Positions 32,100 through 45,644 are shown, counted from the first letter of the stretch. The stretch is 64,000 bases of DNA from Linnemannia schmuckeri (GCA_029449235.1 JANATG010000001.1:2666001-2730000); one strand, 5' to 3'. The notes: generated by a model not told the origin, from the letters alone. Program-made: numbers and translations.

Positions 32100-35000
32100 T
32101 GCTGTTAGTATGCGAGTTGCGTTGCTTTGCTTCGCTTACTTCCCTCCTAAACTCATCCGTCCCATTCCCCCTTTGTGCTATTTCCTGTTCACTGTGCTCC
32201 CTCGGTTCTTGTTTTGTTCTTCCATTCTTCCATTCTTCCTACCCCCTTCCTTCCCTTCTTCCTTTCTCTCAGCTTCCCATCCCAGCCAGTTTTGTTTGCT
32301 GCGAGTCCCCCCCTTCCTCTCATTTCTCGACCGTCCTTCTTTCGCTACACCGTCCATCCCACCCCGCCAGCCCGCCAGCTCGCCTGCCTCCCAGCCCAGT
32401 CACCTCATCCCAGCCAGCCAGCACACACATCTATTTCAATCCCTTTCACTCATCCACCACTTTTTTGTCTCTTCTCTTCTTCCACTTTCTTCGAACCCTC
32501 TCAATCATAAGAACGCCCTTGGTCCCTCAATTTGCTTTGCCCCACGTCCCTTTCCTCTCGCCAACCGTGCAACAACCATCTCTCGTCCAACAACAACTCA
32601 TATCACACCCATATAACAAGCGCTTTTCATTCTTTTTGTTCATATTTTCCTCAAAGCATTATTTTGTCGGATCATTAATCCTATTATCCAATTTGTCGTC
32701 AACCAGTCCTTCAACCTCCAACCCATATCCCATCTTACAGGCAGATCAGGCACACCTTCCAAACCCCCCTTCTTCTCACACGCACACTCCTTCCCACTCT
32801 CTCACTCACTCCCTCTGCCCTTCCTCTTGTTGAAGTTCAAATACCCGGGGTCGTCCAATCGACTCTTCCAGTCTCCCTCTGCTCGTCCTGCTTTTCTTCG
32901 AAAGGGAATCTTTTAAATCTTTTTTTCTATTTTTTGTGATCTGACCCATCCAGTCCGACTCCCTCATCCCTCCCCTGCATATTCCTGCGACATTTTGTTT
33001 TCTTCCCTTTCACTCATTTCTTATCCCTTCTCTTTCTTGCCGTGTGTCGTGGAAGTCATCAGAACTGGGAACAGCCCCCTACCCTTGTTGATCCATCCAT
33101 TCAAGGTAAAAAAAGGGAGCGGGAACTTGAACTATGTTTGTGTGTGTCTGTGTCTCTCTCTTGAATGTGTCAATACTCTTTCCCATCCAAGCAAACAATT
33201 TTCATGCCATAGCCTTCTCTTTTCCTTCCCTTCCCTTCTCTTCTCTTTTCCCCTCTCCGCTCAGCCTGCCAGCCTGCCATGACAATAAAAAACAACAACA
33301 AAGAGCCTGGAGTATCGGATTTCGCCTTTTCCTTGTCTCTTGTCCCTTGTCCTTTCGTCCCTTCGTCACTTCTTCCCTACCCCCGCCCCTCGCTCCCTCC
33401 TTCCCTTTCCTGTTCCCTTCTCTTTCTCTTCCTTTCTTTCCTTCCATCTCCCTTTCCTTCTTTTCTCTTGTTTCTTTTCTTCTTTCTTACCTCTTCCTTC
33501 CCTCTTCCACCCTTCCTTCCTTCTGTTTTTCTCTTTTTACACTCGACTGCTTCCCCTTTGGTCCTCGTGGCAGGAAGGCTGACTTGATAAATATACAACA
33601 ACGAACGTGGCGCATTGGACGTTCACTGCCTCTTGATGGCCCATCCTCAACATCAATTGTTTTTACATTCTCCCTCTCTCGCTCTTTGTTGACGAAAAGT
33701 TCGAGGGTACCAAGGGAATCTGTCGAATAAATACGATAACGCAAAAGCACCAACAACCTACGAGACAGTGTGGGTGCGTCTTGTCTTTCGTGGTCTTTTG
33801 AACTACCTATTACAGCGGAAATGATGGAATAGTAGACCAACAGACACGCTTGCTTCATTGTCATCACCCTTGTTTTCACCGCCTTTTCTTAGGTTCCCTT
33901 GTTGTTGAATGGAGTTGTGTATCATCGCTGTTTCCTTTCCTGATTTCTGCTTGTGGTCCATTGTTTGCTGCCAATGCCACTCCATTTGTACCATTTAGCT
34001 CTTATATTTCGGTTCCACATTCCCTCGTTTTTTTGTCCCTTTGTCCTTTTTACCTTTGTCCTTTGCCCTTGCCCTTGCTCTTTTGCTCTGTATGCCCTCC
34101 AGTCAGGAGTTTGCTTTGTAAGCCTACTTCATGATCCAATATCCATCCTTCTTTGAGCCTTGATTCTCTCTGTTCTGCTCTCAGTGACCCTTTGTGCGTC
34201 CTAAATGCATGTCTGTTGTTGTTTGTTGTCAATGGCTTGTGTCCGTGTGTTACGACGACCCTTTTTTTCTCGCTCTGCCCTCTATCTTCAATTGTTCCTA
34301 TGTCATATTCAATTGCAATATTCATTTTCAGTGCCGATGCCCCCGAGCTCCTAATAATCTACGAAATGACCATCCTGACACGCTTTCTCACTCTCTTTCT
34401 TTCCTTCTCTCTTTTGTTTGTTTTCTCTCTCCCTTCATCCTTGTTCTACTTCCCTCTCCGCCCTCGCTTCCTTCTTTCTTATTTCTCTCCCTTACGCCCC
34501 TTTCCACTTTGCCTTTCTACACCTCTCCGCTCATTCCTTCCCTCACTCCTTCGCTTTCACTTTTACTCCACACACGCCACCTCCCGTTCATTTGGATATG
34601 ATAATTAGTCTATAGCCTTATTGCTATTTCGCTCGCCCGGACCACATTCACTTTCTCTCAAGCACAAGCCAACGCAATTTGAAACCAACAACAACAAACA
34701 ACATCGATCGATAACAACATACAAAACGGAGACACGAGGGGCAAAAATAGGATACAACATATATCACGAGGACCATCTAAAAGACAATAACAGCAGCATA
34801 GCATCCCATTACCCAGCATCACATTGTATATATTCCCAGTAGCATAGCCAGCATTTTTTTTTTTTGACCATTCCTGTTCAACTGCCGACGACAAACCGAA
34901 TTTCAACAATTACATCCACCCCCTTCCCTTCTTCCTCCAGTCTTAACAAGTAAGGCAGCATTTACATCCAAAAATCAACAACAACCAAACAAACAGCAAA

Positions 35001-35724
35001 CAACGAACAACAAACAACTCTATACCCAGTATAAGACAAACAAGGTAATTATCTATTGCAAGTCCTTATCAATCACCTCTGCGCTGATCAACAACAACAA
35101 CAACAAAACAACAAGAAATACCTCTTTGATCAGTAACCAGTTGGAGATTTTCTTGTCAGATAGTCAACTTGTTATCCTCCTCCCATGGATTTTTCCACTG
35201 TCTAAAATCCATTATCCCATTATCCCATTATCCACCCACCACCAAGACAATCATCATCGCCATCACCCATCCTCTATAACCCATCGTCACCTAGTCGTAC
35301 ATTTTACGAACCGCATGTCCGCCAAAACTCTCTTTTCGCCATATCCACTCTTTCTCTCTCTCTCTTTTTGTATCTTGATCCTTTTTCTTCCTTTTCCCAT
35401 CTTCTCTCCTACTCACTTTACCTCTTTCTCTTTCTTCATTCTCTTCCCCACCTTCTCGTCACCCTCAACACATACACATTTTCCTTCCTCCTCCTTCTCT
35501 CTCTCTTCTCTCATATCTATTTCTGTTTCGTCTTAACCTTCCCAGTTTTGCTCTCTTGTCCCCCTCTCCCCCTCCCCCTCTTCCTCCTATCATCCCGCAA
35601 TAAAACAACACGCGCACACAAACACACAGCCACCAACTGCATACTAATTCCCAGCACGCCCTTTTCTTTATTTTCTTCTTCCGCGTCCACGTCCACCAAC
35701 ATACTCCACAAATACACCAACACA
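32100..35724 (+). other. 3.6-kb pyrimidine-rich region upstream of the 35725 gene
   Basis: Most of the plus strand from 32100 to 34600 is C/T-rich (TTCC, CCCTTCC, TCTCTC runs). It turns A-rich with CAACAAC repeats between about 34670 and 35110, contains a TTATCCCA repeat near 35210-35235, and is C/T-rich again to the start codon. Several long plus-strand frames (for example 32099-32833) are Ser/Pro/Leu/Phe-only readings of these tracts in overlapping registers, so I treat none as genes. Most likely promoter and a long, perhaps intron-containing, 5' UTR. Confidence 0.5.
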
Positions 35725-38700
35725 ATGCCAGGAAGACCGATGTCAACCCTGATCAAAATATCCTTCCAGGAGGATGGCCGCAAGCAGGAGCGCATCTTTG
35801 AGTTTGCCCCTCACGTCACATGTCGACATGCCGTCGAGCAAGTAAGCAAACAAGAAAGTTGATTCGCTTTTTTACTGAATGAATGAAAGTGAACGAATGA
35901 ATGCACAAGAGATGCAATGACGACAGAAGAAGTTAATTCCGAGTTGTTTCTGATCTCATTGCTCCTCTTTACCCACAGTAACTGCCTCTCTCACTGACAA
36001 CACGAATTTTTTTGGCTTTTTGGTATTTTTTTTTACATTTCGCGTTTAGGTTTCTGCCGCGTTCGCAGTCCCGGAGGACTGGACCATGGCCTTGTACGTC
36101 GTTTGTTGCGCCTTGTTATCCGCGTCAGTCTGTTGTGGATATACGATGCCTTTTATTTTTCTTTTATGCTAACGCTGTAAACCACACTACATACGATGGG
36201 CTTGTAGGTACAGCAAGAAACATGCAGGATGGATCCATGACAGCATTCTCCTCATGAACATCGTCTTCAAGGGTCATGTAAGTAGCGTATATCTCTCCAC
36301 ACAAAAATGATAACAACAACAATAGTAACAACACCAACAGCAACAAAAAAAGCGGAGGAGACCGCATATATTGATCCTGTTACTTAGACTACAACACGGT
36401 CCCGCATATGAAACGCGTCTCCTAATCATTGACGACGGCTGCATTTTTTCTTTGTTGCTCCACCTCCCTTGTTTTTTGCTATTTTACGGATTTTAGAAAT
36501 CACTAGAGTTGCGCACAAAGACTCCGTCGTACTTTGAGGCTCAATATTCCGCGATCTTAGAACCTTCCAAGGTATGTTATAGACAGAATATGGCCCAATC
36601 AAAAGGTCACAACTTATCTCTTTACCACACACACACACCAGAGATGCAAGGGTCCGTATTATTTGTTCAAATGGAGTTCGTGTAACATGCATGTACTGAA
36701 TATAGTCAATTCTTCTTTATCTGCCCTTCCTTTCCCCCTCTTTTCTTGTCTCTGCGATCTATTCGCTCGTGGGAAACTAAAAAAATCATATTCAGAATTC
36801 CCTCCGAGACTCGACCATCCTGCGCGGACCCACCTCGCCTATCGACCCGCACCGCCTCTTTAACTTTTTTCGGACTTCTGATGATCAGTTCGTGTCCCGC
36901 TTCCAAAAGGGCTGCATCTACCTCTCAATCATCATCCTCAACAGCGACAACAAGATCCTGCTCGGCCCAAGTGGAGTTCCCCCCACAGTGATGGTCTCCA
37001 GCGTCGGTGGCTTGGCCAATTACTATAGCTTTGACACCGACTCTGCTGATTTCGCATGGATGGTCAAGACGACCCTCGACTGGGCCTCGGATACTCCATC
37101 GGTTTCTTACCAAGACCCATGTACCACCCCTGAGCCCCGCGCCATGACGCAACTCATCGGGTCTGCCACTAGCTCTATTATCTCGCCACCCCTTTCTAGG
37201 ATATCCTTCTCAGGCACCAGCCGAGGCAGCAGCAAGAACCTCAAGAACATGTCCGGCGTTGGATCCAGGTCGAACGTGAGTTCAATATCTGTCGATCGTT
37301 CCTCTGTCACCTCAGATGGGGGTAATCAACAGCCTGTTTACGACTATATCGACCGCCGGAAAGATTGCAGGAGAGAGAACAGGCTGCGCCAGGAATATGT
37401 CGATGCTGTAGATCAACTGCAACGGAAGCTGGGTATCCCGCCTATCGACATGCTGTTCGACAGGGTCGTCGAGTTGACACAGGTTGGGGCCAAGAGTATC
37501 ATGGCTATCCAGTATGTCAAGGACGAGAACAAGAACCATATCTCCCCTGAGCTGATGCATGCTGGGTCGTTCCGGTGGCGTAGCATCGACTCCCTCTCGG
37601 GATCCGTCTACACCAGGAACGAAGAAATCTGGTCCCAACTCACCAGCTACTACGACAATATCCGTGGTAATTACTTTTTCTTGCTTGGTCCATTACTCAC
37701 AGCTTAAATTAGAGAATAGGTTAATCTGAATATCAACCTGACAATGTCTATATTTTCATGAATGAAATGCAATAGTGACGAGGCCGACGTCAGGACTTTA
37801 CATTGGGTTGTACTACACGGAGAGTACAATGTCAGGCTTGCAGATCCTTGTCCCAAAGCAGCGCAGGACATTTATTCCGATCGTCAAGCTCAGAGACAAT
37901 GCTTCCATCGCACCAGAAGAGTGGGACTGGCTGAAGTCAACAACATCCATGGACCTCAACCAGCTTGCTAAGGCCTGCGCTGTCTCGAAGGACGACCCCA
38001 TGCACCACCTCAAGGTCGAGTTTGCCCATTCCACAGCAAAGTTGTCTCGCTTGACACAGATCAAGTGGAACCCCTCGGATATGTATACCCAAGACACCAT
38101 GCGGGTTGTCTACCAGAACATTGACAACGTTGGCAACAACAACTCTTTGCCACCCACCCCTGAGGAAATGCTTATGACGTCAGAGGATCCTCGCCCGTCG
38201 ATTATCGAGCCACCCTCGACACCCTCTGCGGTGAGGAAGAGTATTGCGGCCATGGATGTGGATCCGATTTGGAACTGTTCGCCTTTGGATAGGGAGGATA
38301 CGAGTACTATTCGGGTGATTATGTTTATCAAGCCTACACGACATGCAACCCAGCCTCAAGAGCACTTTAACAAGGACCTCTTTGAGATGAGTTCTTTCCC
38401 GATCTTTGACACCCTCCACCACTCTGTCTACAACACAGCGACGTATCTCCCTCTGCGCAAGTCAATGTTGAACTTGACCAATGAAATTGTGGAGTTGGAG
38501 CGAGAGATTGAGCAAGAGCTTGAGATGGAGATGGAGTTGGAGTTGGGGTCCGGACGGACCAAGGGACGACGAATGAGCAGCCCCCCTAAGCTAGATGAGA
38601 GTGATCTGATTGGGTCACTGTTGATAGATGAGCTGGGTATCAAGGGCGAGTCGCCTCATCCGCTTCATGCGCACCAGCATCCTCGACATCGATCTAGCTT

Positions 38701-39847
38701 TATTGGTGACGATACTATCAACCGAAGGACTGCTGCCAGCAGACGATCTTCGACCCACTCGATCCGTGAAGCCGTTGAGCGGTCAGTTCCTTCAGCCTCG
38801 TCTGTGATCTCGCTGGCCTCCACTCTGTCGTCTTCCAGCACCGAGTCGCCCTCGTTGGTCCCAGAGTCGAATAATGTGTCGTCGTTGTTATTGGAGGGGG
38901 CAGGCAAGATTGCGCCTGATATTTCTCTTTCTCGAAATGAAATGTCCAAGAGACGTGGCAGCAGAACCGATTCGGACGAGGGTCATGCCACGACGGGCAG
39001 TCTAGGCAGGAAGAGCCAGGAGGAACCTATGTCGTTTATGGATATGCTTCAAGATTTCGATCCTTTCCCCAGCCGAGAGGCTCTTAGTGGAGGTAGACTT
39101 TTGAATGACACCAGCACCACAAGTCCTCAAAGTCTCAATGGTGACAGCACCAGCAACCGCCTTGACTTTTATTTTCCTCATGGACAAAGCCCACTCGACG
39201 AAAATGTTGTCGTCAGCAGTGGAAGACCTATGAGTTTTGGTCGTCATTCCCGAGGGGATAGTCGCCAGTTAAACCCGCTCCCTTACTCGCCCAAGCACCG
39301 CCGGACCCAGAGCCATGTCCAGTCGATCGACCTGCCCCCCTTGTCGAGCTACAGTAGTCCTCGCAACCAACGATCGAGGACGACAAGTCACTCTTCCGTT
39401 TACAAGAACCGGTACCTGTCACACATCAACTTCCCACACTACTCCCCCCACTACCAACAACACACTACCACCAGCAGCATCAGCAACAGCAACAGCAACA
39501 CGTTGGGAATCTACCCAAACCAACAACATGTCGGTGAAAGTGGAGTCCTCTCGCCCACTGCAGCAACCGTTAGCGTGCGCGCTGCAGAACTCGAAAACCT
39601 GGAACGTCAACAGGACGACCTCCAGGAGCAATGGCGGATGGCCTCATGGACTCGGCAGATGAACGAATGGGATCATGCACGGATGTTGAAGGGGCAGCAG
39701 GGATTGTTGGGGATCAGTATCGGGCTTGGTCTGGATACCGGTAGTCCTTCCCCTGTGCAGTCGACGGCTTTTACGTCCTTTGGGGCCTTGTCTGCTTCCC
39801 CTTTACCCATGCCCTTGCCCATGCCTTCTCCTCTCTCTTCGCCTTAG
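35725..39847 (+). CDS. Large Ser-rich protein of unknown function, 6 exons
   Basis: Exons 35725-35841, 36050-36093, 36208-36277, 36497-36571, 36796-37666 and 37776-39847 join in phase to give 1082 aa. I do not recognise the family. Residues 1 to about 100 (STLIKISFQEDG, VPEDWTMALYSKK, LLMNIVFKGHKSLELRTK) look like a compact alpha/beta module, perhaps ubiquitin-like or Ras-binding; that is a guess. Residues about 110-560 have well-ordered composition (VYDYIDRRKDCRRENRLRQ, LGIPPIDMLFDRVVELTQ, GLYIGLYYTESTMSGLQILV), then an acidic Glu-rich run near 630. The remainder is Ser/Thr/Pro/Asn/His-rich and probably disordered, with a short coiled coil near 995-1025 and a PLPMPLPMP tail. The many small 5' exons and long leader suggest a regulated signalling or scaffold protein. 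Confidence 0.75.
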
Positions 39848-40999
39848 GGGTTTGGGGAGACGTTGTGTATATAGTTATGACCTTTTCATGATGTTCTTTA
39901 GTATTGTGAACAAACACATTTTAAATGAAGTTTCTTTTTTTCCTCTCATTTTGTACATTTTTTTTTTTTTTTTTTTTTTTTGTGAGTGTGTTTGTATGAT
40001 CTGTTGTGTTGATTCAGGCACCAGGCCCTTTTATCAAACAGTGGGTTATGCCCTTTTTCTCTGCGTATGTATGTAATCCCTCGTATGAGGGAACAGAGAG
40101 AGAGAAAGAGTGAGCGAGACAAACTCAAAAAGAGAAGAGGGAAAGTAGCCGGGGCTTGAAAACAAGGCCAAGGGTCACATGAACAAGCCAAGATCCTGTT
40201 GAACCAATCATCTGGCGCCCACAGTCTATGTTCCTGTTTTGCGTTATTCGTGGAAGCGGAGCAGATCTTTTGCGAAGGCGGGGCTGGGCGTGCTACTTTT
40301 CCCCCTCCCTTTGCTCTGCCAGTTACTTACTGAGGCGAGGCGATCAAGTTTTTAATGGACGTAGCAACGCGGCGCTAAGTGGAGGGTAGAAGAAAATTTG
40401 AATTGAAAGAAACGAAGAGAGGGGGAGCAGAAAAGGCAGAGTGAGGTGGGAGTGAGAGGGTAAGGGAGAAGGCGATGTTTTTGATGATGATGAGTCAGGT
40501 CCCTCACCCGACCGTTACAAACAGAACGAGGGAGAGACGGGCAGAGAGAAGAGGGAAGAAAGGCAAAGGTGGGGTTGAGAGCAAAAGAGACAGACAGATA
40601 GAAGGGAGAGAGAGAGTGAACATGGGTCTATGAAAAAATGAGCGTGAGAGTTTTTTGCTTCCTTCCTGATTTGGCAGGTACAGTTTCCACGGTACTCGAT
40701 GGAGCAATGAGTGGGGGTGTAGTGGACCTGTGTAAGTTGTCAATTTGTGTGAGCAAGCCACAGACAGAATGACCCTCTCCCCTTTATCCCCTATGGTTAC
40801 TGGCTCAAATCACTCACCCCACGGAACACGCTTCTCCCTTTTTATTTCCTTCGTTATTTTTGGCCCTTTCTTTTTTCTCTTTTCTTTTCTCTTTACACTT
40901 CCCCACTCCACTCTTCCTCTACTCTTTACGCCCTACTCTCCTGTCTTACGGACATCTAATCACTCTTCCACTCACATCAACACATAACACATATACAGC
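39848..40999. other. Intergenic, 3' region of unknown gene and GCDH upstream region
   Basis: Contains a T24 run (39958-39981), a purine-rich stretch (40380-40640) and a C/T-rich leader (40800-40970) ending in an ACATCAACACATAACACAT context before the GCDH ATG. No gene seen. Confidence 0.5.
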
Positions 41000-42958
41000 A
41001 TGTCTCTTCGCATCCTCACAAAGGCCTTCAAGCCCACCATGGTCGCCAACACCCGCACCATGGCCTCTAAATCAAAAGGTAATTCACTGTTCCTAGCTTT
41101 CTTCTTCATCAACTTTTTTTGCTGCTGGCGTACAGGAATCTGATTCCTCCAGACAACAGTGACAAGGTGCAAAGTGGCCTAATCAGTCGTCTGTTTCGAA
41201 AAATGGTACTCACACGTCTACTTTTCTCTTCTGTTGTATGTTTATGATACTAAATAGCATTCGTCAAGTACGACTGGACTGATCCTCTTAACTTGAACTC
41301 CCAGCTCACCGAGGAGGAGATTGCCGTCAGGTACGATCATACACACCTACTTACCCCTAAGTCGTCCAAAAAACGCGGTGGATCAATCACTGTCTCACCT
41401 TGTTCCTTCCGTACTCTGACGACTTGCGACTGATGATGGGCTGTTTCTTGATTGTCTGTTTTGCTTGTAGAGATGTCGCCCGCGACTACTGCCAGGACAA
41501 GCTCATGTCCCGCGTCACCATGGCCAACCGTCACGAGAGTACGTCCCTTTTATTCTTTGCTTCGTAAGATGGAAAATAGTCGATTATTATGCGAAAATAT
41601 ACAAATAACTAATTCGCATTTGTTATTTATTGCCCTTCCCTTACTCATAGAATTCGACAGGGAGATCTTGTCAGAGATGGGAGAGCTCGGCCTTTTGGGA
41701 TCGACCATTGAGGGTTACGGATGCGCTGGTGTCTCCTCTGTTGCCTACGGTCTCACCGCCCGCGAGGTCGAGAGGTTCGTTATTCTTTTTCGCTCCTCGT
41801 TATTGTACTTTTGCTTGTCTCCTGAGAAGATTTTTGTTCAGTCATTTTCTTGCCCATTCTCACCCCGCATATGATTTATGGTCTCCTTTTGATCTTCTTG
41901 TTGGTGATCAATAGAGTTGACAGTGGTTACCGCTCTGCTATGAGTGTCCAGTCTTCGCTGGTCATGCACCCCATCTACGCCTACGGTACCGAGGAGCAGA
42001 AGCAGAAGTGGTTGCCTCGCCTTGGTAGGTTCTTCTACTCTTTATCAATTAAATATGAATATCCTTCTCCTTCCCTTTTCCTTTTCGCTTGGTCGTCATG
42101 TCACGTCACATCTAATTATTTTGATTTCCTACTTAACAACAAATAGCCAAGGGTGAGATTGTCGGATGCTTCGGATTGACAGAGCCCAACCACGGCTCGG
42201 ACCCCGGTTCGATGGAAACTGTCGCCAAGAAGGTCAACGGCCACTACGTCCTCTCGGGCTCCAAGACCTGGATCACCAACTCGCCCATTGCCGACGTCTT
42301 TGTCGTCTGGGCCAAGGACCTCTCGGACGGCGCCAAGATCAAAGGGTTTGTCCTTGAGAAGGGCATGAAGGGTCTCTCTGCCCCCAAGATCGAGGGCAAG
42401 TTCTCCCTCCGTGCTTCGATCACCGGCATGATCATGATGGATGATGTTGAGGTCCCCGCTGAGAACTTGTTGCCTAACGTCCATGGTCTTAAGGGACCAT
42501 TCGGATGCCTCAACAATGCTCGTTTCGGTATTGCCTGGGGTGCTCTTGGAGCTGCCGAATTCTGTCTGGCCCAGGCTCGTGACTATACCTTGAACCGTAA
42601 GCAGTTTGGTGTTCCCCTGGCCCGATTCCAGTTGATGCAGAAGAAGATGGCTGATGCCAACACTGAGATCGCTTTGGGACTCCAGGCATGTCTCCAGGTC
42701 GGTCGTCTCAAGGACGAGGGTAAGATTGCGCCCGAAATGATCTCGATGATCAAGCGCAACTCTTGTGGAAAGGCTTTGGATATTGCCAGGACCACCCGTG
42801 ATATGTTGGGTGGTAACGGTATCTCGGACGAGTACCATATCATCCGTCACGTTATGAACCTCGAGGCTGTCAATACCTATGAGGGTACACATGATGTCCA
42901 TGCTCTTATTTTGGGACGTGCCATCACCGGCCTTGCCTCCTTCTCCGCCACCGATTAA
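41000..42958 (+). CDS. GCDH: Glutaryl-CoA dehydrogenase, mitochondrial, 6 exons
   Basis: Exons 41000-41078, 41258-41330, 41471-41538, 41651-41774, 41915-42024 and 42147-42958 give 421 aa, near the 438 aa of the human enzyme. It oxidatively decarboxylates glutaryl-CoA to crotonyl-CoA in lysine and tryptophan breakdown, passing electrons from FAD to ETF. Diagnostic stretches match the animal enzyme closely: SGYRSAMSVQSSLVMHP (the Arg contacts the glutaryl carboxylate), GCFGLTEPNHGSDPGSMET, KTWITNSPIADVFVVWAK, GPFGCLNNARFGIAWG, RDMLGGNGISDEYH and EAVNTYEGTHDVHALILGRA, whose Glu (about 397) is the catalytic base. The N-terminus (SLRILTKAFKPTMVANTRTM) is basic and Ser/Thr-rich like a mitochondrial presequence. 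Convergent with the CLYBL-like gene 200 bases on. Confidence 0.96.
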
Positions 42959-43011
42959 GTCTTTCTAGTTTTAATTATTCGTACATTCTTTTTCACCACA
43001 GCACCCCACCC

Positions 43012-43017
43012 AATAAA
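43012..43017 (+). terminator. Polyadenylation signal of GCDH (AATAAA)
   Basis: AATAAATAAA lies about 55 bases after the GCDH stop codon in the 200-base gap between convergent genes. Confidence 0.5.
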
Positions 43018-43157
43018 TAAACCATAGACGTATATTTGTACAGACACTTTTTTCGTACCACATCCTTGTCTTCGTCATTACCTTTGTTCATGTTCATGTT
43101 GTTGCTTTATTTATTAGCTTATTTTATACGCACACGTGCATTTGTCGATCCTTGTAT

Positions 43158-45644
43158 TTATGCAGTGGTGGCTGCATTATCCTTTTTACCACTGTTCACG
43201 GCAACCGTCGTCTTTGTCGTTGATGATGCACCAGATCCAGTGGTGGCAACAGTGGGAGAGTTACTACCAGCCTGCAGGATCTTTTGTCGCTCCTCGGCAA
43301 TAGGGATCGCCACTCCGCCTTGACGCGCTCGGCTCAGAATCTTTTCTGCCCACTTGACTACCGGCAAGTCGATTCTATTATTTCATTTCGTTGTAGTAAT
43401 GAGACACAGTCATAAGATATCTCTGTTGCATCTTGTTTGTCCTTGTTTTCGAATTTGAGATTTTGACGTTGGATGAGGTGTTTACTTACACTTTGCCATT
43501 GTAGTTGAAGGCTCCGACACCGCGCTTTGAGTGCTCCTGGTACCCTTCGCTAATATCTGCTGCTCTTGCAATTTCTGTTCACAAATACGCACAAAGGCAG
43601 AAACATGGTGAGTGAGTATGCTAAACCAAACATGCAGATATCATATGAAAATGACATTCTTCATTAGACATAATCCAAATAAACGCTTCGTAATAGGTTT
43701 ACCATGGTCTGTCGGAAGAAAGCAGCGCTGAATGATGTCCAGCTGGCGAGGGTGAACAGCCTGTTTGCCCAAGAATCCCATCCTGCGTCCAAACTCGCAC
43801 TCCTCTTTCAAAATATCGTCGTTCTTGTAATCCATGCACACCTATGAATGATAAGAGATGAGTTGTAGAAGTTAATAACGATGAGCCAACAAAATCACAG
43901 AGGACAAAAAGCAATCTCAAGGCGAAAGAAAAAGCACCTACGAGGTCAATGGCTTGAAGGCCGTATGCGTGAGCAGCTGTTACGATGGCCTGGCGACCAT
44001 AGAGCATCTCGGTACCCTCGCGAGTCCTTGTCAATCCCAAATCCGCGCAGTAGTCCTCTGCAGCAAACTAAATACAACAAATGAACGGAGATGGTACGGA
44101 TAATTAATACACGTACTCATACCTTCCTGCTTGTTCCTTGTTTCCTCCCAAGTCCGGCAGGGAAAAGGCTTTGTTCTTACCACTAGAGCATCGACACGAG
44201 GGTCTGCAGTAGCAATCTCCTTCAGGTTCATAATGCCCAATGCGCTTTCAATCGAGGCGATAATCCTGACATTCTTGCGACTATGTTTGTTCGAAAACGC
44301 AAGAGCATCAATGGTCGGTCAATACCAAAATGTTTTCCCGCCCTATTTCTCAAGAGACAAAAAGATGCTGTCACATAAATATGATTTAAACCGCGACGAA
44401 CGCTTGTCGCTGTACACTTACGTGATGAAAGGTGCGACGCTGTCGACCATTTGACTGACAAACTGGACATCCTTGGCCGATTGCACCTTGGGGATTACAA
44501 TCGCCTGCAGCCTGCTGGAACGGAGCTATTTCGCCGACATATCAGAAACGGGAACAAAAGATGAGCATGGATGCCAGGCACAGGTGCTTCTCCGTTATGT
44601 TTCCCGTTCAATATCAATGCTGGTGTGGTGTAAAGTATAACATACAACGACGTTCAAATCATCAAACTCGAGTCCAGATCCGACAGCGTTGATCCTGACG
44701 GCCTTCTCGGCCTTGCGGTGCTCAGAGGCTTCCAGGGCATCAAAGACCATCTCACGAGCAATATTCTTGCGGTTGAATGCGACACCGTCCTCGAGATCGT
44801 ATACAAGACAGTCGGCTCCCAACGATAATGAAGACTTCAGTTTGCGTTCGTCACTTCCAGGCACTAATGACAATGGGGAGTGACAAATGCGGTTAGACGG
44901 AGCAAAAACGTCATAGGTACAGAGGTATGGTTTCTCCTTGGTTCACAGCAAGTGCTTGCTTTTGCTATAAAAAAAAGTGATAAAAAAGATTGCCTGGTTG
45001 TTTTCACTTACCGTAGAAAATGGATCGTCGGATACGCTTCTCGGACTCAGTTCCCTGGACGCCAAAGCCCTGGCCACCTGATCCAGCTCCTGAAGCAGAC
45101 ACGGAAGACGAGGAGGATGAGGAGGTCGCGAGGGAAGAGGTGTCGTTGGCAAAGAGAGTTGCTGAAGAACCCAAGCTTCGGCTGTGCCTGAGAATTAATC
45201 CAGCCGCTGTTTGGAGTTTGTGCCAAATGCAAGCGACATGTGTAAACAATGGGACGGAAAAGGAGAAACGTGGGGTCAGTTAACGTGTGTCGGGTAACTT
45301 TAGTGTATCCAGGCACTGGTGCTTTAGTTGAATTCCGTATGAAGCACAGAGCCTATTGTGTCGACCATTCTGCGTTGTACTGTTCGATTCCTCCTGTGAC
45401 AACCGGTTTGCGGTTTGCGAATGAATGTGCTCCGTAACTTCAGTTTTCCACCATGGAAATGGCTCTGTTCACCCTCCCTTTCTCTCGCTCTGTTCCTGCT
45501 TCGACGCCCAAAACGCAATTGCAACACCTCATGCACTGGATATCGCGTTTGGTGTTGAAGTGGAGGCTGTGTACCTTGGGGCGCAATAACCCTTCTGCTG
45601 AAGGCTCCACGGACAAAAGCACCACGACGTGCTGCAGCGAACAT
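43158..45644 (-). CDS. CLYBL: CLYBL-type citramalyl-CoA lyase (citrate lyase beta-like), mitochondrial, 9 exons
   Basis: Exons 45644-45575, 45161-45012, 44863-44646, 44525-44422, 44280-44181, 44067-43942, 43841-43703, 43574-43490 and 43374-43158 join in phase to 402 aa. The start gives MFAAARRGAFVRGAFSRR, a typical mitochondrial presequence. The mature part is an HpcH/HpaI-type TIM barrel: FYGVPGSDERKLKSSL, CLVYDLEDGVAFNRKN, VRINAVGSGLEFDDL, AIVIPKVQSAKDV, IIASIESALGIMNL, FAAEDYCADLG, HAYGLQAIDLV, MGFLGKQAVHPRQLDII and GVGAFNYNGKVIDLPVVKWAE. Human CLYBL cleaves citramalyl-CoA to acetyl-CoA and pyruvate; malate or beta-methylmalate synthase side activity is known for the family. The tail after the barrel is Ser/Thr/Ala-rich. 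RSM22 is divergent upstream. Confidence 0.93.

Noticed and set aside
32099..34615. Long plus-strand frames in the C/T-rich region, up to 244 codons
   Set aside because: All are Ser/Pro/Leu/Phe-only readings of pyrimidine tracts, open in two or three registers at once, with no domain-like composition.
42116..42901. 261-codon minus-strand frame opposite the last GCDH exon
   Set aside because: Antisense shadow of a strongly codon-biased exon.
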